From Pseudomonas sp. H3(2019) (GTDB taxonomy: Bacteria; Pseudomonadota; Gammaproteobacteria; Pseudomonadales; Pseudomonadaceae), in contig NZ_VMSG01000005.1 in NCBI RefSeq assembly GCF_007713465.1, positions 62,001-126,000 of the forward strand: 64,000 nucleotides of DNA, read 5' to 3'. A program made the translations under genes and the position numbers. Every line of letters starts with the position of its first letter. Position 1 is the first letter of the stretch. The notes beneath the pieces are model-generated. The model saw nothing but the letters and a program-made list of their open reading frames with translations. It was not told where the DNA came from and ran no database searches. Of the stretch, positions 28,909 to 37,970 are shown in pieces.

Positions 28909-30099
28909 ATGACCGACGCCACTCACGCGCAACTTCGCCCATTGGCCGACACTTCACCTTCGGCCATCGTCGCCGGGTTCATTGCCATGATGACCGGCTA
29001 CACCAGTTCGCTGGTGCTAATGTTCCAGGCCGGCCAGGCGGCGGGCCTGAACAGCGGGCAGATTTCGTCGTGGATCTGGGCGATTTCAATTGGCATGGCG
29101 GTGTGCTCGATCGGTTTGTCCTTGCGTTATCGCACACCGATCACCATTGCCTGGTCGACGCCCGGTGCGGCGCTGCTGATCACCAGCCTGTCGGGCGTGA
29201 CCTACGGCGAGGCGATTGGCGCCTACATCACTTGCGCCGTGCTCGTCACCCTTTGCGGTATGACGGGCAGCTTCGAACGCCTGGTCAAACGCATTCCTGC
29301 GTCACTGGCGGCGGCGTTGCTGGCGGGGATTCTGTTCAAGATCGGCAGCGAAATTTTCGTCGCCGCCCAGCACCGCACGGGCCTGGTGCTGGGGATGTTT
29401 TTCACCTATCTGGTGGTCAAGCGCCTGTCGCCGCGTTATGCAGTGCTGGCGGCGCTGCTGATCGGCACGTCACTGTCCGGCGTCATGGGCCTGCTGGATT
29501 TCAGCGGTTTTCATCTTGAAGTGGCCACCCCGGTCTGGACCACCCCGCACTTTTCCCTCGCGGCGACCATCAGCATCGGCATTCCATTGTTCGTGGTGGC
29601 CATGACCTCGCAGAACATGCCCGGCATCGCCGTATTGCGCGCCGATGGCTACAACGTGCCGGCCTCGCCGCTGATCACCACCACCGGCATCGCCTCGCTG
29701 TTGCTGGCGCCATTTGGCTCCCACGGGATCAACCTGGCAGCGATCAGCGCCGCCATCTGCACCGGGCCGCATGCCCATGAAGACCGCAACAAGCGTTACA
29801 CCGCAGCCGTCTGGTGCGGGATTTTCTACGGGATTGCCGGGGTCTTCGGCGCAACCCTCGCGGCGCTGTTCGCCGCCTTGCCGAAGGAGCTGGTGCTGTC
29901 GATTGCCGCGCTGGCACTGTTCGGCTCGATCATCAACGGCCTGAGCATCGCCATGAGCGAAGTGAAAGAACGTGAAGCGGCGTTGATCACCTTTATGGTC
30001 ACTGCGTCGGGGCTGACGCTGTTCTCCATTGGCTCGGCGTTCTGGGGGATTGTGGCGGGTGTGGTGACGCTGATGATTTTGAATTGGCGACAAGCCTGA
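28909..30099 (+). CDS. BenE-family transporter
   Basis: Integral membrane protein of 396 aa with about 11-12 hydrophobic segments and very few charges outside loops. It has the BenE (benzoate/H+ symporter) family layout: AIVAGFIAMMTGYTSSLVLM (near 19-38), then WSTPGAALL, and AMTSQNMPGIAVLRADGYNVP in the second half. BenE proteins are remote relatives of nucleobase transporters. The neighbours guaD and xdh make a purine substrate as plausible as benzoate. The start at 28909 (MTDATHAQ) follows AAGGAACACCG. A bidirectional terminator follows the stop. Confidence 0.85.
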   Translation: MTDATHAQLRPLADTSPSAIVAGFIAMMTGYTSSLVLMFQAGQAAGLNSGQISSWIWAISIGMAVCSIGLSLRYRTPITIAWSTPGAALLITSLSGVTYGEAIGAYITCAVLVTLCGMTGSFERLVKRIPASLAAALLAGILFKIGSEIFVAAQHRTGLVLGMFFTYLVVKRLSPRYAVLAALLIGTSLSGVMGLLDFSGFHLEVATPVWTTPHFSLAATISIGIPLFVVAMTSQNMPGIAVLRADGYNVPASPLITTTGIASLLLAPFGSHGINLAAISAAICTGPHAHEDRNKRYTAAVWCGIFYGIAGVFGATLAALFAALPKELVLSIAALALFGSIINGLSIAMSEVKEREAALITFMVTASGLTLFSIGSAFWGIVAGVVTLMILNWRQA

Positions 30100-30103
30100 G
30101 ACA

Positions 30104-30138
30104 TAAAAAAACGGCGACCCTTGGGTCGCCGTTTTTTT
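30104..30138. terminator. Bidirectional terminator between the transporter and yggL
   Basis: AAAAAACGGCGACCC pairs with GGGTCGCCGTTTTTT around a TT loop. It serves both convergent genes. Confidence 0.92.
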
Positions 30139-30143
30139 GAACA

Positions 30144-30488
30144 TCAAGCTACCGGATTGATCGGCTTTTCCGGGTACCAAACGTCCAGCAACGGGCTGAC
30201 TTCAACGCTGGTCAGCTCGGTGCGGCCTTTCAGCCAGCCTTCAACGGCGGCGCGCTGTTCAGCGCTGACCGAGCCACGTTTTTGCAGGCAAACCAGACCG
30301 TAGTCGTCGCCGCCAACGTAGCCAAGGCCGTTAGCTTCCATGGCTTCTTTCAGAAACGCGTCGAGGAAAGCGTCAACAGCCTCATCAGCCAGATCTTCTT
30401 TGAAATCCAGGTTCAGTTCGAAACCCAGCTCTTGAAATTCATCGACGCAGAGTTTTTTGCGCAGACGCTGGGAACGGTTAGTCGCCAT
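30144..30488 (-). CDS. yggL: YggL-family protein (DUF469, ribosome-associated)
   Basis: Protein of 114 aa with the conserved start RSQRLRKKLCVDEFQELGFE followed by an acidic segment (DFKEDLADEAVDAFLDAFL) and GLGYVGG. This is the YggL/DUF469 family, reported as a 50S-associated factor in E. coli. The start at 30488 is supported by ATTGTTCC-proximal purines (GAGGATTG on the minus strand) and by family length. It is divergent from dacB. Confidence 0.9.
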   Translation of the reverse strand: MATNRSQRLRKKLCVDEFQELGFELNLDFKEDLADEAVDAFLDAFLKEAMEANGLGYVGGDDYGLVCLQKRGSVSAEQRAAVEGWLKGRTELTSVEVSPLLDVWYPEKPINPVA

Positions 30489-30660
30489 TGGAACAATCCT
30501 CAAAAGTAATAACGGGCGGCACTTTAGCAGTTTAAGCCGTTGTTTGCCCGACTCTCTGGGAGCTTGTGCCTACCACTGGTAAAAAAATAGCGGATTCGGC
30601 CCTCTGTATACGGCACAAGGCGCTATTCCTTGGGCATAATGCCGACACTTTCGTGACCAC

Positions 30661-30693
30661 TGAGGGAATTTATCTCCATGCCCTCATTTTTTT
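30661..30693 (+). promoter_or_regulatory. Terminator-like hairpin in the dacB leader
   Basis: TGAGGG (30661-30666) pairs with CCCTCA (30681-30686), and seven T residues follow, 28 bp before the dacB ATG. A nine-codon reading frame (ATG 30678 to TAG 30707, MPSFFSPRL) overlaps it. A possible -10 CATAAT lies at 30635. It may attenuate dacB, but the stem is short. Confidence 0.4.
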
Positions 30694-30720
30694 CCCCTCG
30701 GCTGTAGGGCTTTATTTCAG

Positions 30721-32181
30721 ATGATCAAATCTTTGCGTCCATTGCTTCTCGCCAGCCTGCTTGTGCCGCTGGCCTTTCCTGTTTCCGCTGCCCCGATCAA
30801 CACCACCCTGCCACCCAGCGTTGAAAAAGCGCTCAAAGCCAGCAAGTTGCAGGACAGCGCCCTGTCGCTGGTGATGATTCCACTCAACGGCCCGGGCACA
30901 CCGACAGTCTTCAACGCTGACGTTTCGGTCAATCCGGCCTCGACCATGAAACTGGTCACCACCTACGCCGCGCTGGAAATGCTTGGCCCGAACCACCAGT
31001 GGAAGACCGAGTTCTACACCGACGGCACCCTCAGTGGCGGCATCCTGAACGGCAACCTGTACCTCAAGGGTGGCGGCGACCCGAAGTTGAACATGGAAAA
31101 ACTCTGGCTGCTGATGCGTGACCTGCGGGCCAATGGCGTGCAGCAAGTCACCGGCGACCTGGTGCTGGATCGCAGCTTCTTCGTCCAGCCACAACTGCCT
31201 GAATTCAATGACGACGGTAAAGACGAGAACAAGCCATTCCTGGTCAAACCCGACGCGTTGATGGTCAACCTCAAGGCCTTGCGCTTCGTAGCTCGCAACG
31301 ACTCGGGCAAGGTCCTGGTGTCGGTCGAGCCACCGATCGCCAGCATTCGCATCGACAACCAGGTCAAAGCGCTCAGCGGCAAACAGTGTTCCGGGGGCGT
31401 GCGCTACAACCCGGTAACCCAGGCCGACGGCAGCGTGTCCGTGACGGTTGCAGGCCAGTTGGCCGACGGTTGCAGCTCGCAGACTTACCTTTCGCTGCTC
31501 GACCATGCGACCTACACCGCTGGCGCCGTACGGGCGATCTGGCAGGAACTGGGTGGCAGCATCCAGGGCAAGGATCGTCTGGCCGCCGTACCGAAGGATG
31601 CCAAGGTACTGGCCCGGGCGTTCTCGCCGGACCTGGCGGAAATCATCCGCGACATCAACAAATACAGTAACAACACCATGGCTCAGCAGCTGTTCCTCAG
31701 CCTGGGCGCGAAATACCGCACCGACGCTGATGCTGACGATGCAAAAGCCGCACAACGCGTGGTTCGTCAGTGGCTGGCGAAAAAAGGCATCACCGCGCCG
31801 CACCTGGTAATGGAGAACGGCTCGGGCCTGTCGCGTGCCGAACGGGTCAGCGCCCGTGAAATGGCGAGCATGCTGCAAGCGGCCTGGAGAAGCCCGTACT
31901 CGGCCGAGTTCGTCAGTTCGCTGCCGATCAGCGGCATGGACGGCACCATGCGCAAACGCCTCAAGACCACCGCGATGCGGGGTGAAGCGCACGTCAAGAC
32001 CGGCACCCTGAACACTGTGCGCGCTATTGCCGGTTTCAGCCGTGACAACAACGGCAACACCTGGGCAGTGGTCGCGATCCTCAACGATCCGGCGCCATTT
32101 GGTGCGCATACGGTGCTCGATCAGGTGCTGCTGGACCTGTACCGCCAGCCGAAACTGGCGACAGCCGAGTCGGCGCTTTAA
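30721..32181 (+). CDS. dacB: D-alanyl-D-alanine carboxypeptidase/endopeptidase (PBP4)
   Basis: Periplasmic class C penicillin-binding protein of 486 aa. A signal peptide (about 1-23, with AFPVSA before the cut) precedes the catalytic motifs: STMK (nucleophile Ser74), SNN (near 316) and KTG (HVKTGTLN, near 426). It trims peptidoglycan peptides and cleaves cross-links. In Pseudomonas, loss of PBP4 is known to affect AmpC induction. Length is usual for PBP4. It is monocistronic, with a REP-like hairpin following the stop. Confidence 0.95.
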   Translation: MIKSLRPLLLASLLVPLAFPVSAAPINTTLPPSVEKALKASKLQDSALSLVMIPLNGPGTPTVFNADVSVNPASTMKLVTTYAALEMLGPNHQWKTEFYTDGTLSGGILNGNLYLKGGGDPKLNMEKLWLLMRDLRANGVQQVTGDLVLDRSFFVQPQLPEFNDDGKDENKPFLVKPDALMVNLKALRFVARNDSGKVLVSVEPPIASIRIDNQVKALSGKQCSGGVRYNPVTQADGSVSVTVAGQLADGCSSQTYLSLLDHATYTAGAVRAIWQELGGSIQGKDRLAAVPKDAKVLARAFSPDLAEIIRDINKYSNNTMAQQLFLSLGAKYRTDADADDAKAAQRVVRQWLAKKGITAPHLVMENGSGLSRAERVSAREMASMLQAAWRSPYSAEFVSSLPISGMDGTMRKRLKTTAMRGEAHVKTGTLNTVRAIAGFSRDNNGNTWAVVAILNDPAPFGAHTVLDQVLLDLYRQPKLATAESAL

Positions 32182-32204
32182 GCCCCACTTAAACATAGCG
32201 CAAC

Positions 32205-32234
32205 TGTGGCGAGGGAGCTTGCTCCCTCGCCACA
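32205..32234. repeat. Palindromic repeat after dacB
   Basis: TGTGGCGAGGGAGC-TT-GCTCCCTCGCCACA is a perfect 30-bp palindrome between the convergent genes dacB and the GGDEF sensor. It may also stop transcription, though no T run follows. Confidence 0.8.
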
Positions 32235-32249
32235 CAAGCCTGAACCGGC

Positions 32250-34649
32250 CTACGCCAGTTCCACCTCAACCCGATCCCGCCCAGCCTGCTTCGCCGCATA
32301 AACCCCCGAGTCAGCGCGCAACAGCAAGGCATCAGCCCCCTCCCCGGAACGCCAACTGGCGATACCAAAGCTGGCAGTCACCGTGCCCAGGCCCTCGATA
32401 GGCGTATTGCGCAAGCTCTGCCATAGCTCGACGGCCAATGTATGGGCATGCTGCCCGTCGGTGTCCGGACACAGCACCATGAATTCCTCGCCTCCCAGGC
32501 GACAGAACACATCGGTGCGCCGCAATCGTTGGCGAATGCGCTGACAGACCGCCTGCAACACCCGATCGCCTGCCGCGTGGCCGTACGCATCATTGATACG
32601 TTTGAAGTGATCGATATCCAGCATGATCACCGCCAATTCCCCGATACCGCGCTCAACGCGGGCCATTTCCATGATCAACCGCTCCTGGAAATAGCGTCGA
32701 TTGTGAATGCCGGTCAGCGAGTCGGTAACCGACAAGGCGCGCAGCTCTTCCTCGACCCGCTTGAGGTCGGAAATATCCGAAATGTAGCCATGCCACAACA
32801 CCCCGCCGCCGGGCAGCTCTTCCGGTGTTGCCTCACCGCGCACCCAACGCAGACCACGGACGGGCAACTGCACGCGGTACTCTTCGCGCCATGGGCTGAG
32901 CTTTAGCGAAGAGACCCGGATCGAGGCACGCACCCGGGCGACATCCTGCGGATGAATCCGCTCGAAAATGGCCTCGGCGTTCTGTTGCAGCACGTCCGGA
33001 TCGATCTCGTAAATGTCGCGAATGCCATCACTGGCGTAGATCACACTGAAGCGCCCGTCTACCGCCATCTTGAACTGATAAATGCCGCCCGGCACATGAG
33101 CACTGAGTTTCTTGAGCAGCAAATCGCGCGCCGCCAACGCTTCATGCACCCGCTTGCGCTCGGTAATGTCGATGCAGATCGCCAGATTCCCGACCCAAAG
33201 CCCCTGCTCATCAAGCACCGCGGTGGCGAGCATGTTCACCGTCAGATGGCTGCCGTCCTGACGCACCAAGGTCCATTCACGCGCTTCCTGCCCACCCGCT
33301 TCGCCACCTTCCACCAGCATCGCCTGGCAGCTCGGTACCGGTTTGCAGTAACGCTGACTGAGCTCCACAGCCCGCGCCTCCAGCTCAGCAGGCAGATGCA
33401 GGCTTTCCAGGGTCGCCTGTCCCAACACATCGTCACTGCGATAACCAAGCATGTGCTCGGCACCGGCATTGAAGGTGGTGATCACACCGCGCAGGTTGGT
33501 GGCGATCACCGCCACTTGGGTCGCCGCGTCCAGCACCCCGCGTAACTGCCCATGAGCGCCGCTTAGCTCCTGTTCTCGCAGACGCAACTCACGGGTGCGC
33601 TGCTCGACCAGCGCCAACGCTCGTTGCCGCTGACTGACCAGAATGTAGAGCAAGGCACTGAGCAGCACGCTCAACAGCGTCCCCATCACGATCAGGCTGG
33701 CAACCGCCGAATGAGTGGCGTGTTCAAACACGGTACTGGTGCGAATATCGAGATCGTAGACATGATCGCCCAGTCGCAACATCGAGCTGTAATGCAACGG
33801 CTGGTTCGCCACCGGGTTGGTCGATTCGTAGAGCGCTTGCGCCTGACCGTCCTGCGCCCGACCGCGAATCTGCACCACAAGGTTGTCCTGACCGGGCAAC
33901 GGAAAACCATCGGCCACCAACTGACGCATGCTGATCACTGCCAGCACGTAACCAAGGGGTGCGGCGTTTTGAGCGGACGCTGTGGCATCGCGCAAAACAG
34001 GCTCGACCAGCAGCACGCCACGGGCATATTCAGAATCGACGCCAATCAGCAGCGTGGGCTCGGACACCGCCATCGCGTTGAGGGTGCGGGCCCTTTCCAG
34101 GGTTACCCGACGTGTTGGTTCCGAGAGCAAATCAAAACCCAGCGGCGCGGCTTTTGAACCTAGCGTCTGGTTGTACAACACCGGCGCGTATTCATCGCGC
34201 TCGGCGGCAGGTTGCAACGTGGCGGAAGGTGTCAGATCGCGGATGGAATACCCTGCTTTACCTTGCTCGCGCCCCCGTTGCTCGAACACGGAACGTTCAC
34301 TGCGGGCCACCAGCGGCGCCCAGGCGTAGGCCTGAGTTCTGCGCAACAGGGCTTTGGTAAAGCCGTCGAACTCCTCACGGGAGACCCACTCGGAGTTGAC
34401 GAAGAATCGCCGCAGGCTGTCAAGGCGCAGCTCCTGATCGTCGAAACGCTCGGTAATCCGGCTCTTGCGTTCGTTGACCAGCATTTGGAAACGCTGCGCC
34501 ACCTGCTGATGGTGCGCATTGAAGCTGGCCCAGGCGAGCAGCCCCGTCAGTACGCCGCCGACCAGCAACACCAGCAGCGCAATGAGCCAGGCCGAAACAT
34601 CTTCACTGATCAAGCCCAGGATCTTGGGTCGTACGGCGTGCAACGGCAT
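32250..34649 (-). CDS. CHASE-PAS-PAS-GGDEF membrane diguanylate cyclase
   Basis: Protein of 799 aa. An N-terminal transmembrane helix (about 19-43) and a second one (about 310-332) enclose a periplasmic CHASE-type domain (about 75-235, with RRTQAYAWAPLV and YAPVLYNQTLG). Two PAS domains (about 365-490 and 500-625) follow, then GGDEF with an intact GGEEF and an RRTD inhibitory site five residues before it. It is predicted to make cyclic di-GMP in response to an outside signal. ATG 34649 is preferred to the TTG two codons earlier, though neither has a strong ribosome site. Confidence 0.9.
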   Translation of the reverse strand: MPLHAVRPKILGLISEDVSAWLIALLVLLVGGVLTGLLAWASFNAHHQQVAQRFQMLVNERKSRITERFDDQELRLDSLRRFFVNSEWVSREEFDGFTKALLRRTQAYAWAPLVARSERSVFEQRGREQGKAGYSIRDLTPSATLQPAAERDEYAPVLYNQTLGSKAAPLGFDLLSEPTRRVTLERARTLNAMAVSEPTLLIGVDSEYARGVLLVEPVLRDATASAQNAAPLGYVLAVISMRQLVADGFPLPGQDNLVVQIRGRAQDGQAQALYESTNPVANQPLHYSSMLRLGDHVYDLDIRTSTVFEHATHSAVASLIVMGTLLSVLLSALLYILVSQRQRALALVEQRTRELRLREQELSGAHGQLRGVLDAATQVAVIATNLRGVITTFNAGAEHMLGYRSDDVLGQATLESLHLPAELEARAVELSQRYCKPVPSCQAMLVEGGEAGGQEAREWTLVRQDGSHLTVNMLATAVLDEQGLWVGNLAICIDITERKRVHEALAARDLLLKKLSAHVPGGIYQFKMAVDGRFSVIYASDGIRDIYEIDPDVLQQNAEAIFERIHPQDVARVRASIRVSSLKLSPWREEYRVQLPVRGLRWVRGEATPEELPGGGVLWHGYISDISDLKRVEEELRALSVTDSLTGIHNRRYFQERLIMEMARVERGIGELAVIMLDIDHFKRINDAYGHAAGDRVLQAVCQRIRQRLRRTDVFCRLGGEEFMVLCPDTDGQHAHTLAVELWQSLRNTPIEGLGTVTASFGIASWRSGEGADALLLRADSGVYAAKQAGRDRVEVELA

Positions 34650-34730
34650 AAGCAAAACTCAAACGCCGGCGTGCTCAGGCGTCACCTTGGCTTTGAGTGA
34701 AGTTATAGCTATTAGCCATTAGATTAGCCA

Positions 34731-34773
34731 GCGCAAAAAGACCACAGAACCTCGAAAAGTCAAGGCTCTGTGG
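34731..34773 (-). terminator. Terminator after rlmKL
   Basis: On the minus strand CCACAGAGCCTT pairs imperfectly with AGGTTCTGTGG and is followed by TCTTTTTG. It lies 14 bp after the rlmKL stop. Confidence 0.7.
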
Positions 34774-34786
34774 ATCCAATCAGGCC

Positions 34787-37057
34787 TCAGCGCGCCATGA
34801 TTTTCCAGGCGCGATGGATCTTGCCGTTACGGGCAAAGTCCGGGTCGATGGTTTGTGCGGTGATCTCCTCGACGGCATAGCGCGCCATGAGGTTTTCTTC
34901 GAGCTGGAACTTGCGGAAGTTGTTGGAGAAATACAACACGCCACCCGGCGCCAGACGGGCCATGGCCAGGTCCAGCAACTGCACGTGGTCACGCTGCACG
35001 TCGAAGATCCCTTCCATGCGCTTGGAGTTGGAGAAGGTCGGCGGATCGATAAAGATCATGTCGAACTCGTCACGGTTGGCTTCCAGCCAGGCCATCACGT
35101 CGCCCTGCTCCAAACGGTTCTTATCGGAGAAACCGTTCAGCGACAGGTTGCGACGCGCCCAATCCAGGTAGGTTTTCGACAGGTCGACGCTGGTGGTGCT
35201 GCGTGCGCCGCCCTTGGCTGCATGAACGCTGGCTGTCGCGGTGTAGCAATACAGGTTGAGGAAGCGCTTGCCGGCCGCCTCTTTCTGAATCCGCAGACGC
35301 ATTGGGCGGTGATCCAGGAACAGGCCGGTGTCGAGGTAGTCGGTCAGATTGACCAGCAACTTCACGCCGCCTTCGTTCACCTCGGTGAACTTGCCCTGCG
35401 CGCTCTGGCGCTCGTACTGCTTGGTGCCGCTCTGACGCTCGCGGCGCTTGACGACCACGCGGCTCTTGTCGATGTTCAAGGCCTGCGGAATGGCGGCCAG
35501 CGCATCGAACATCCGCGCCGAGGCTTTTTCCGGATCGATCGACTTCGGTGCCGCATATTCCTGAACGTGGACCCAGTCGTGATACAGGTCGATGGCCATG
35601 GAGTATTCCGGCATGTCGGCATCGTAAACGCGGTAGCAGTCGATACCTTCACGCTTGACCCACTTGCCCAGCGCCTTGAGGTTTTTTTGCAGGCGATTGG
35701 CAAACATCTGCCCGCCTTCGCTCAGACGTGGCTGCTCGACAACGGGAGCCGGCGCCGGTGCAGGTTTGATCGGGTTGCCGTTCTTGTTGTACTGACGCTC
35801 TTGCGGCTCGGCCGGCGACTGATCGTAGGCCGCCTGCTCACGTTCGGCCTGACGCTGTTCCGGGGTACGACGCTCCCCTGTGACAAACTGGTCCGGCAGT
35901 ACTTTGATCAGCAGCAATTTGCACGGCAAGGCGCCGTTCCAGAACGAATACTGCTTGTGGCTGCGAATCCCCATGCGCTTGCCCAGATCCGGTGCGCCGG
36001 TGAACACCGCCGCTTCCCAGTTCAGGCAGGCCTGACGCAGACGCTCGCCGAGGTTCTGGTAGAGGTAGAGCAAGCTCGCCTCATCGCCCAGACGCTCGCC
36101 GTACGGAGGGTTGCAGATCACCAGGCCTTTCTGGTTCTGGTCCGGACGCGGCTCGAAGGTTGCGACTTCACCCTGGTAGATCTTGATCCACTCACTCAGG
36201 CCTGCGCGCTCGACGTTATTGCGGCCCGGCTGAATCAGCCGTGGGTCGGCTTCGTAACCGCGAATCCACAGCGGTGGCTTGGCCAGACCGGCAGCGGCGC
36301 GGGCGACGGCTTCTTCGTGAAGTTTTTTCCACAGCGCCGGCACGTGACCGAGCCAGGCAGTGAAGCCCCATTGCTCGCGACGCAGGTTCGGCGCCATGTC
36401 GGCAGCGATCATCGCGGCTTCGACGAGGAACGTACCGACACCGCACATCGGGTCAGCCAGAGCGCCACCTTCAGCCGCAATGCGCGGCCAGCCGGAGCGG
36501 ATCAGAATCGCTGCCGCGAGGTTTTCCTTCAGCGGCGCCGCCCCTTGCTGCAGGCGGTAACCGCGCTGGTGCAGGCTGTGGCCGGAGAGATCGAGGGACA
36601 GAATTGCTTCGCCACGGTCCAGGCGCAGGTGAATGCGCAGGTCCGGATTGAGCTTGTCGATGGAAGGACGCTCGCCCGACGGGGTGCGCAGCTTGTCGAC
36701 AATGGCGTCCTTCACTTTCAGGGCGCCGAAGTGGGTGTTGTCGATGCCCGAGCCGTGACCGCTGAATTCGACGGCCAGGGTGCCGTCATTGAGCATGTGG
36801 TCTTGCCACTCGATATCCAGCACGCCGTGGTACAGGTCTTCGGCATCCTTCATCGGGAAACGCTTGAGTACCAGCAGCACCCGGTTAGCCAGACGCGACC
36901 ACAGGCACAAGCGATAAGCCGTTTCCATGTCGGCCATGCCGCGCACAGCCGACGTGTGCTCGCGCGCTTCCTCAAGGCCAAGCCCGACGGCTTCCTCGAT
37001 CAGCAGGCCTTCGAGGCCCTTGGGGCAAGTGAGGAAGAGTTCGTAACGATCCGACAT
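34787..37057 (-). CDS. rlmL: Fused 23S rRNA methyltransferase RlmKL
   Basis: Bifunctional enzyme of 756 aa. The N-terminal half (RlmL) has a THUMP domain (about 45-155) and a methyltransferase with NPPYGERLGD (near 313), making m2G2445. The C-terminal half (RlmK), with the SAM motif FLNLYCYTATASVH and FIDPPTFSNSKRM (near 670), makes m7G2069. Between them lies a basic Q/P-rich linker (about 395-440). Both catalytic motifs are intact. It is monocistronic, and rmf is divergent from it; the pairing of an rRNA modification gene with rmf is conserved in pseudomonads as far as I recall. Confidence 0.96.
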   Translation of the reverse strand: MSDRYELFLTCPKGLEGLLIEEAVGLGLEEAREHTSAVRGMADMETAYRLCLWSRLANRVLLVLKRFPMKDAEDLYHGVLDIEWQDHMLNDGTLAVEFSGHGSGIDNTHFGALKVKDAIVDKLRTPSGERPSIDKLNPDLRIHLRLDRGEAILSLDLSGHSLHQRGYRLQQGAAPLKENLAAAILIRSGWPRIAAEGGALADPMCGVGTFLVEAAMIAADMAPNLRREQWGFTAWLGHVPALWKKLHEEAVARAAAGLAKPPLWIRGYEADPRLIQPGRNNVERAGLSEWIKIYQGEVATFEPRPDQNQKGLVICNPPYGERLGDEASLLYLYQNLGERLRQACLNWEAAVFTGAPDLGKRMGIRSHKQYSFWNGALPCKLLLIKVLPDQFVTGERRTPEQRQAEREQAAYDQSPAEPQERQYNKNGNPIKPAPAPAPVVEQPRLSEGGQMFANRLQKNLKALGKWVKREGIDCYRVYDADMPEYSMAIDLYHDWVHVQEYAAPKSIDPEKASARMFDALAAIPQALNIDKSRVVVKRRERQSGTKQYERQSAQGKFTEVNEGGVKLLVNLTDYLDTGLFLDHRPMRLRIQKEAAGKRFLNLYCYTATASVHAAKGGARSTTSVDLSKTYLDWARRNLSLNGFSDKNRLEQGDVMAWLEANRDEFDMIFIDPPTFSNSKRMEGIFDVQRDHVQLLDLAMARLAPGGVLYFSNNFRKFQLEENLMARYAVEEITAQTIDPDFARNGKIHRAWKIMAR

Positions 37058-37470
37058 GGGAGTTCCAGGGCCTTTAGCAATAAGTGAACGGACAACGCAT
37101 TGACCGCTCGGTTTTCAATCAAGCGCTTTTCTTGAAGAGCGCTCGCGTGGCACGAAAGTGTGCCGCCCCACCCCGGCCACACAGCCAACCAACCGGTTGA
37201 ATGAGCTTAGATGCCCGGGCAGATAAAAAATTCTGTGCAACAAAATGTCATAACTCGACCCTTCGTCGAATAGTACCCGAGTGCAGCGGGTGGACATTTT
37301 TACTAAAGCATCAGCCTCATCATCCAGTGAAAGGCCGATCATAGCGAGCTTTGGTCAATGAACACCGGAATTACATCGTGTTACTTATGGCCTTCGCATC
37401 ATTATTGTTACGTCCTTATGACAAAACGATCATTCCCTCGATGTGACGCATTGGTTAGAACTCAACACAG
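37058..37470. other. Divergent promoter region between rlmKL and rmf
   Basis: About 410 bp without a convincing gene, AT-richer from 37200 to 37440. A possible rmf promoter is TTGTTA (37405-37410) and GATCAT (37428-37433) with a 17-bp spacer, a weak match. I see no other structure outside the rmf leader. Confidence 0.4.
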
Positions 37471-37563
37471 GTTGACGTCGCAACGGCGTCAACACCTTGG
37501 CTCGTGACGCCGGCAGCGAGCCACCAACGGCAGAAATTTTTCTGCCTGACCTCGATCGAGGTC
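37471..37563 (+). ncRNA. Structured rmf leader with four tandem hairpins
   Basis: Four successive stems precede rmf. H1 GTTGACG/CGTCAAC is 37471-37493, H2 GGCTCG/CGAGCC is 37499-37522, H3 GGCAGAAA/TTTCTGCC is 37529-37546, and H4 is the perfect palindrome GACCTCGATCGAGGTC at 37548-37563. The last ends 39 bp before the rmf ATG. A conserved rmf RNA motif upstream of Pseudomonas rmf genes has been predicted by comparative genomics; this leader probably belongs to it. Confidence 0.75.
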
Positions 37564-37602
37564 GACGCGACAAATACAGTCAACAAGTGAGGGAAACACC
37601 CT

Positions 37603-37818
37603 ATGAGAAGACTTAAGCGTGATCCGTTGGAAAGAGCATTTTTGCGCGGATATCAATATGGCGTTGGTGGAAAATCCCGTGAGCTTTGCCCCTTTACTCT
37701 ACCGTCGGTACGCCAAGCCTGGATCAACGGCTGGCGAGAAGGACGCGGCGACAACTGGGACGGTATGACCGGCACTGCGGGAATCCATAGACTCAACGAA
37801 CTTCACGCCGTCGGCTAA
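37603..37818 (+). CDS. rmf: Ribosome modulation factor
   Basis: Basic 71-aa protein that turns 70S ribosomes into inactive 100S dimers in stationary phase or stress. It shows the Rmf signature: RDPLERAFLRGYQYGVGGKS at residues 6-25, CPFTLPSVRQAWINGWREGR at about 29-48, then a C-terminal extension (DNWDGMTGTAGIHRLNELHA) longer than in E. coli (55 aa), as usual in Pseudomonas. The ribosome site GTGAGGGA is strong. A structured leader precedes the gene, and an intrinsic terminator follows. Confidence 0.97.
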   Translation: MRRLKRDPLERAFLRGYQYGVGGKSRELCPFTLPSVRQAWINGWREGRGDNWDGMTGTAGIHRLNELHAVG

Positions 37819-37904
37819 TACAGGGCACACACTCCGACACGAAAATCTGAATATGTAACGACTTAACCATGCACGTCCTCTCCGGACGGCGGGCTTCGGC
37901 CCAG

Positions 37905-37929
37905 GGGCTCCTTCGAGGAGCCCTTTTTT
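37905..37929 (+). terminator. Intrinsic terminator of rmf
   Basis: GGGCTCCT-TCG-AGGAGCCC with a TTTTTT tail. A further small GGGC-TTCG-GCCC hairpin lies just before it (37891-37902). Confidence 0.92.
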
Positions 37930-37951
37930 ATGCCTTCAAAACCCCAACCTT

Positions 37952-37968
37952 GAGCTCGCTCCCACAGG
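37952..37968. repeat. Half REP element between rmf and pyrD
   Basis: GAGCTCGCTCCCACAGG matches one arm end of the repeats at 27820 and 41070, without a partner arm. It lies 3 bp beyond the pyrD stop. Confidence 0.5.
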
Positions 37969-37970
37969 GT

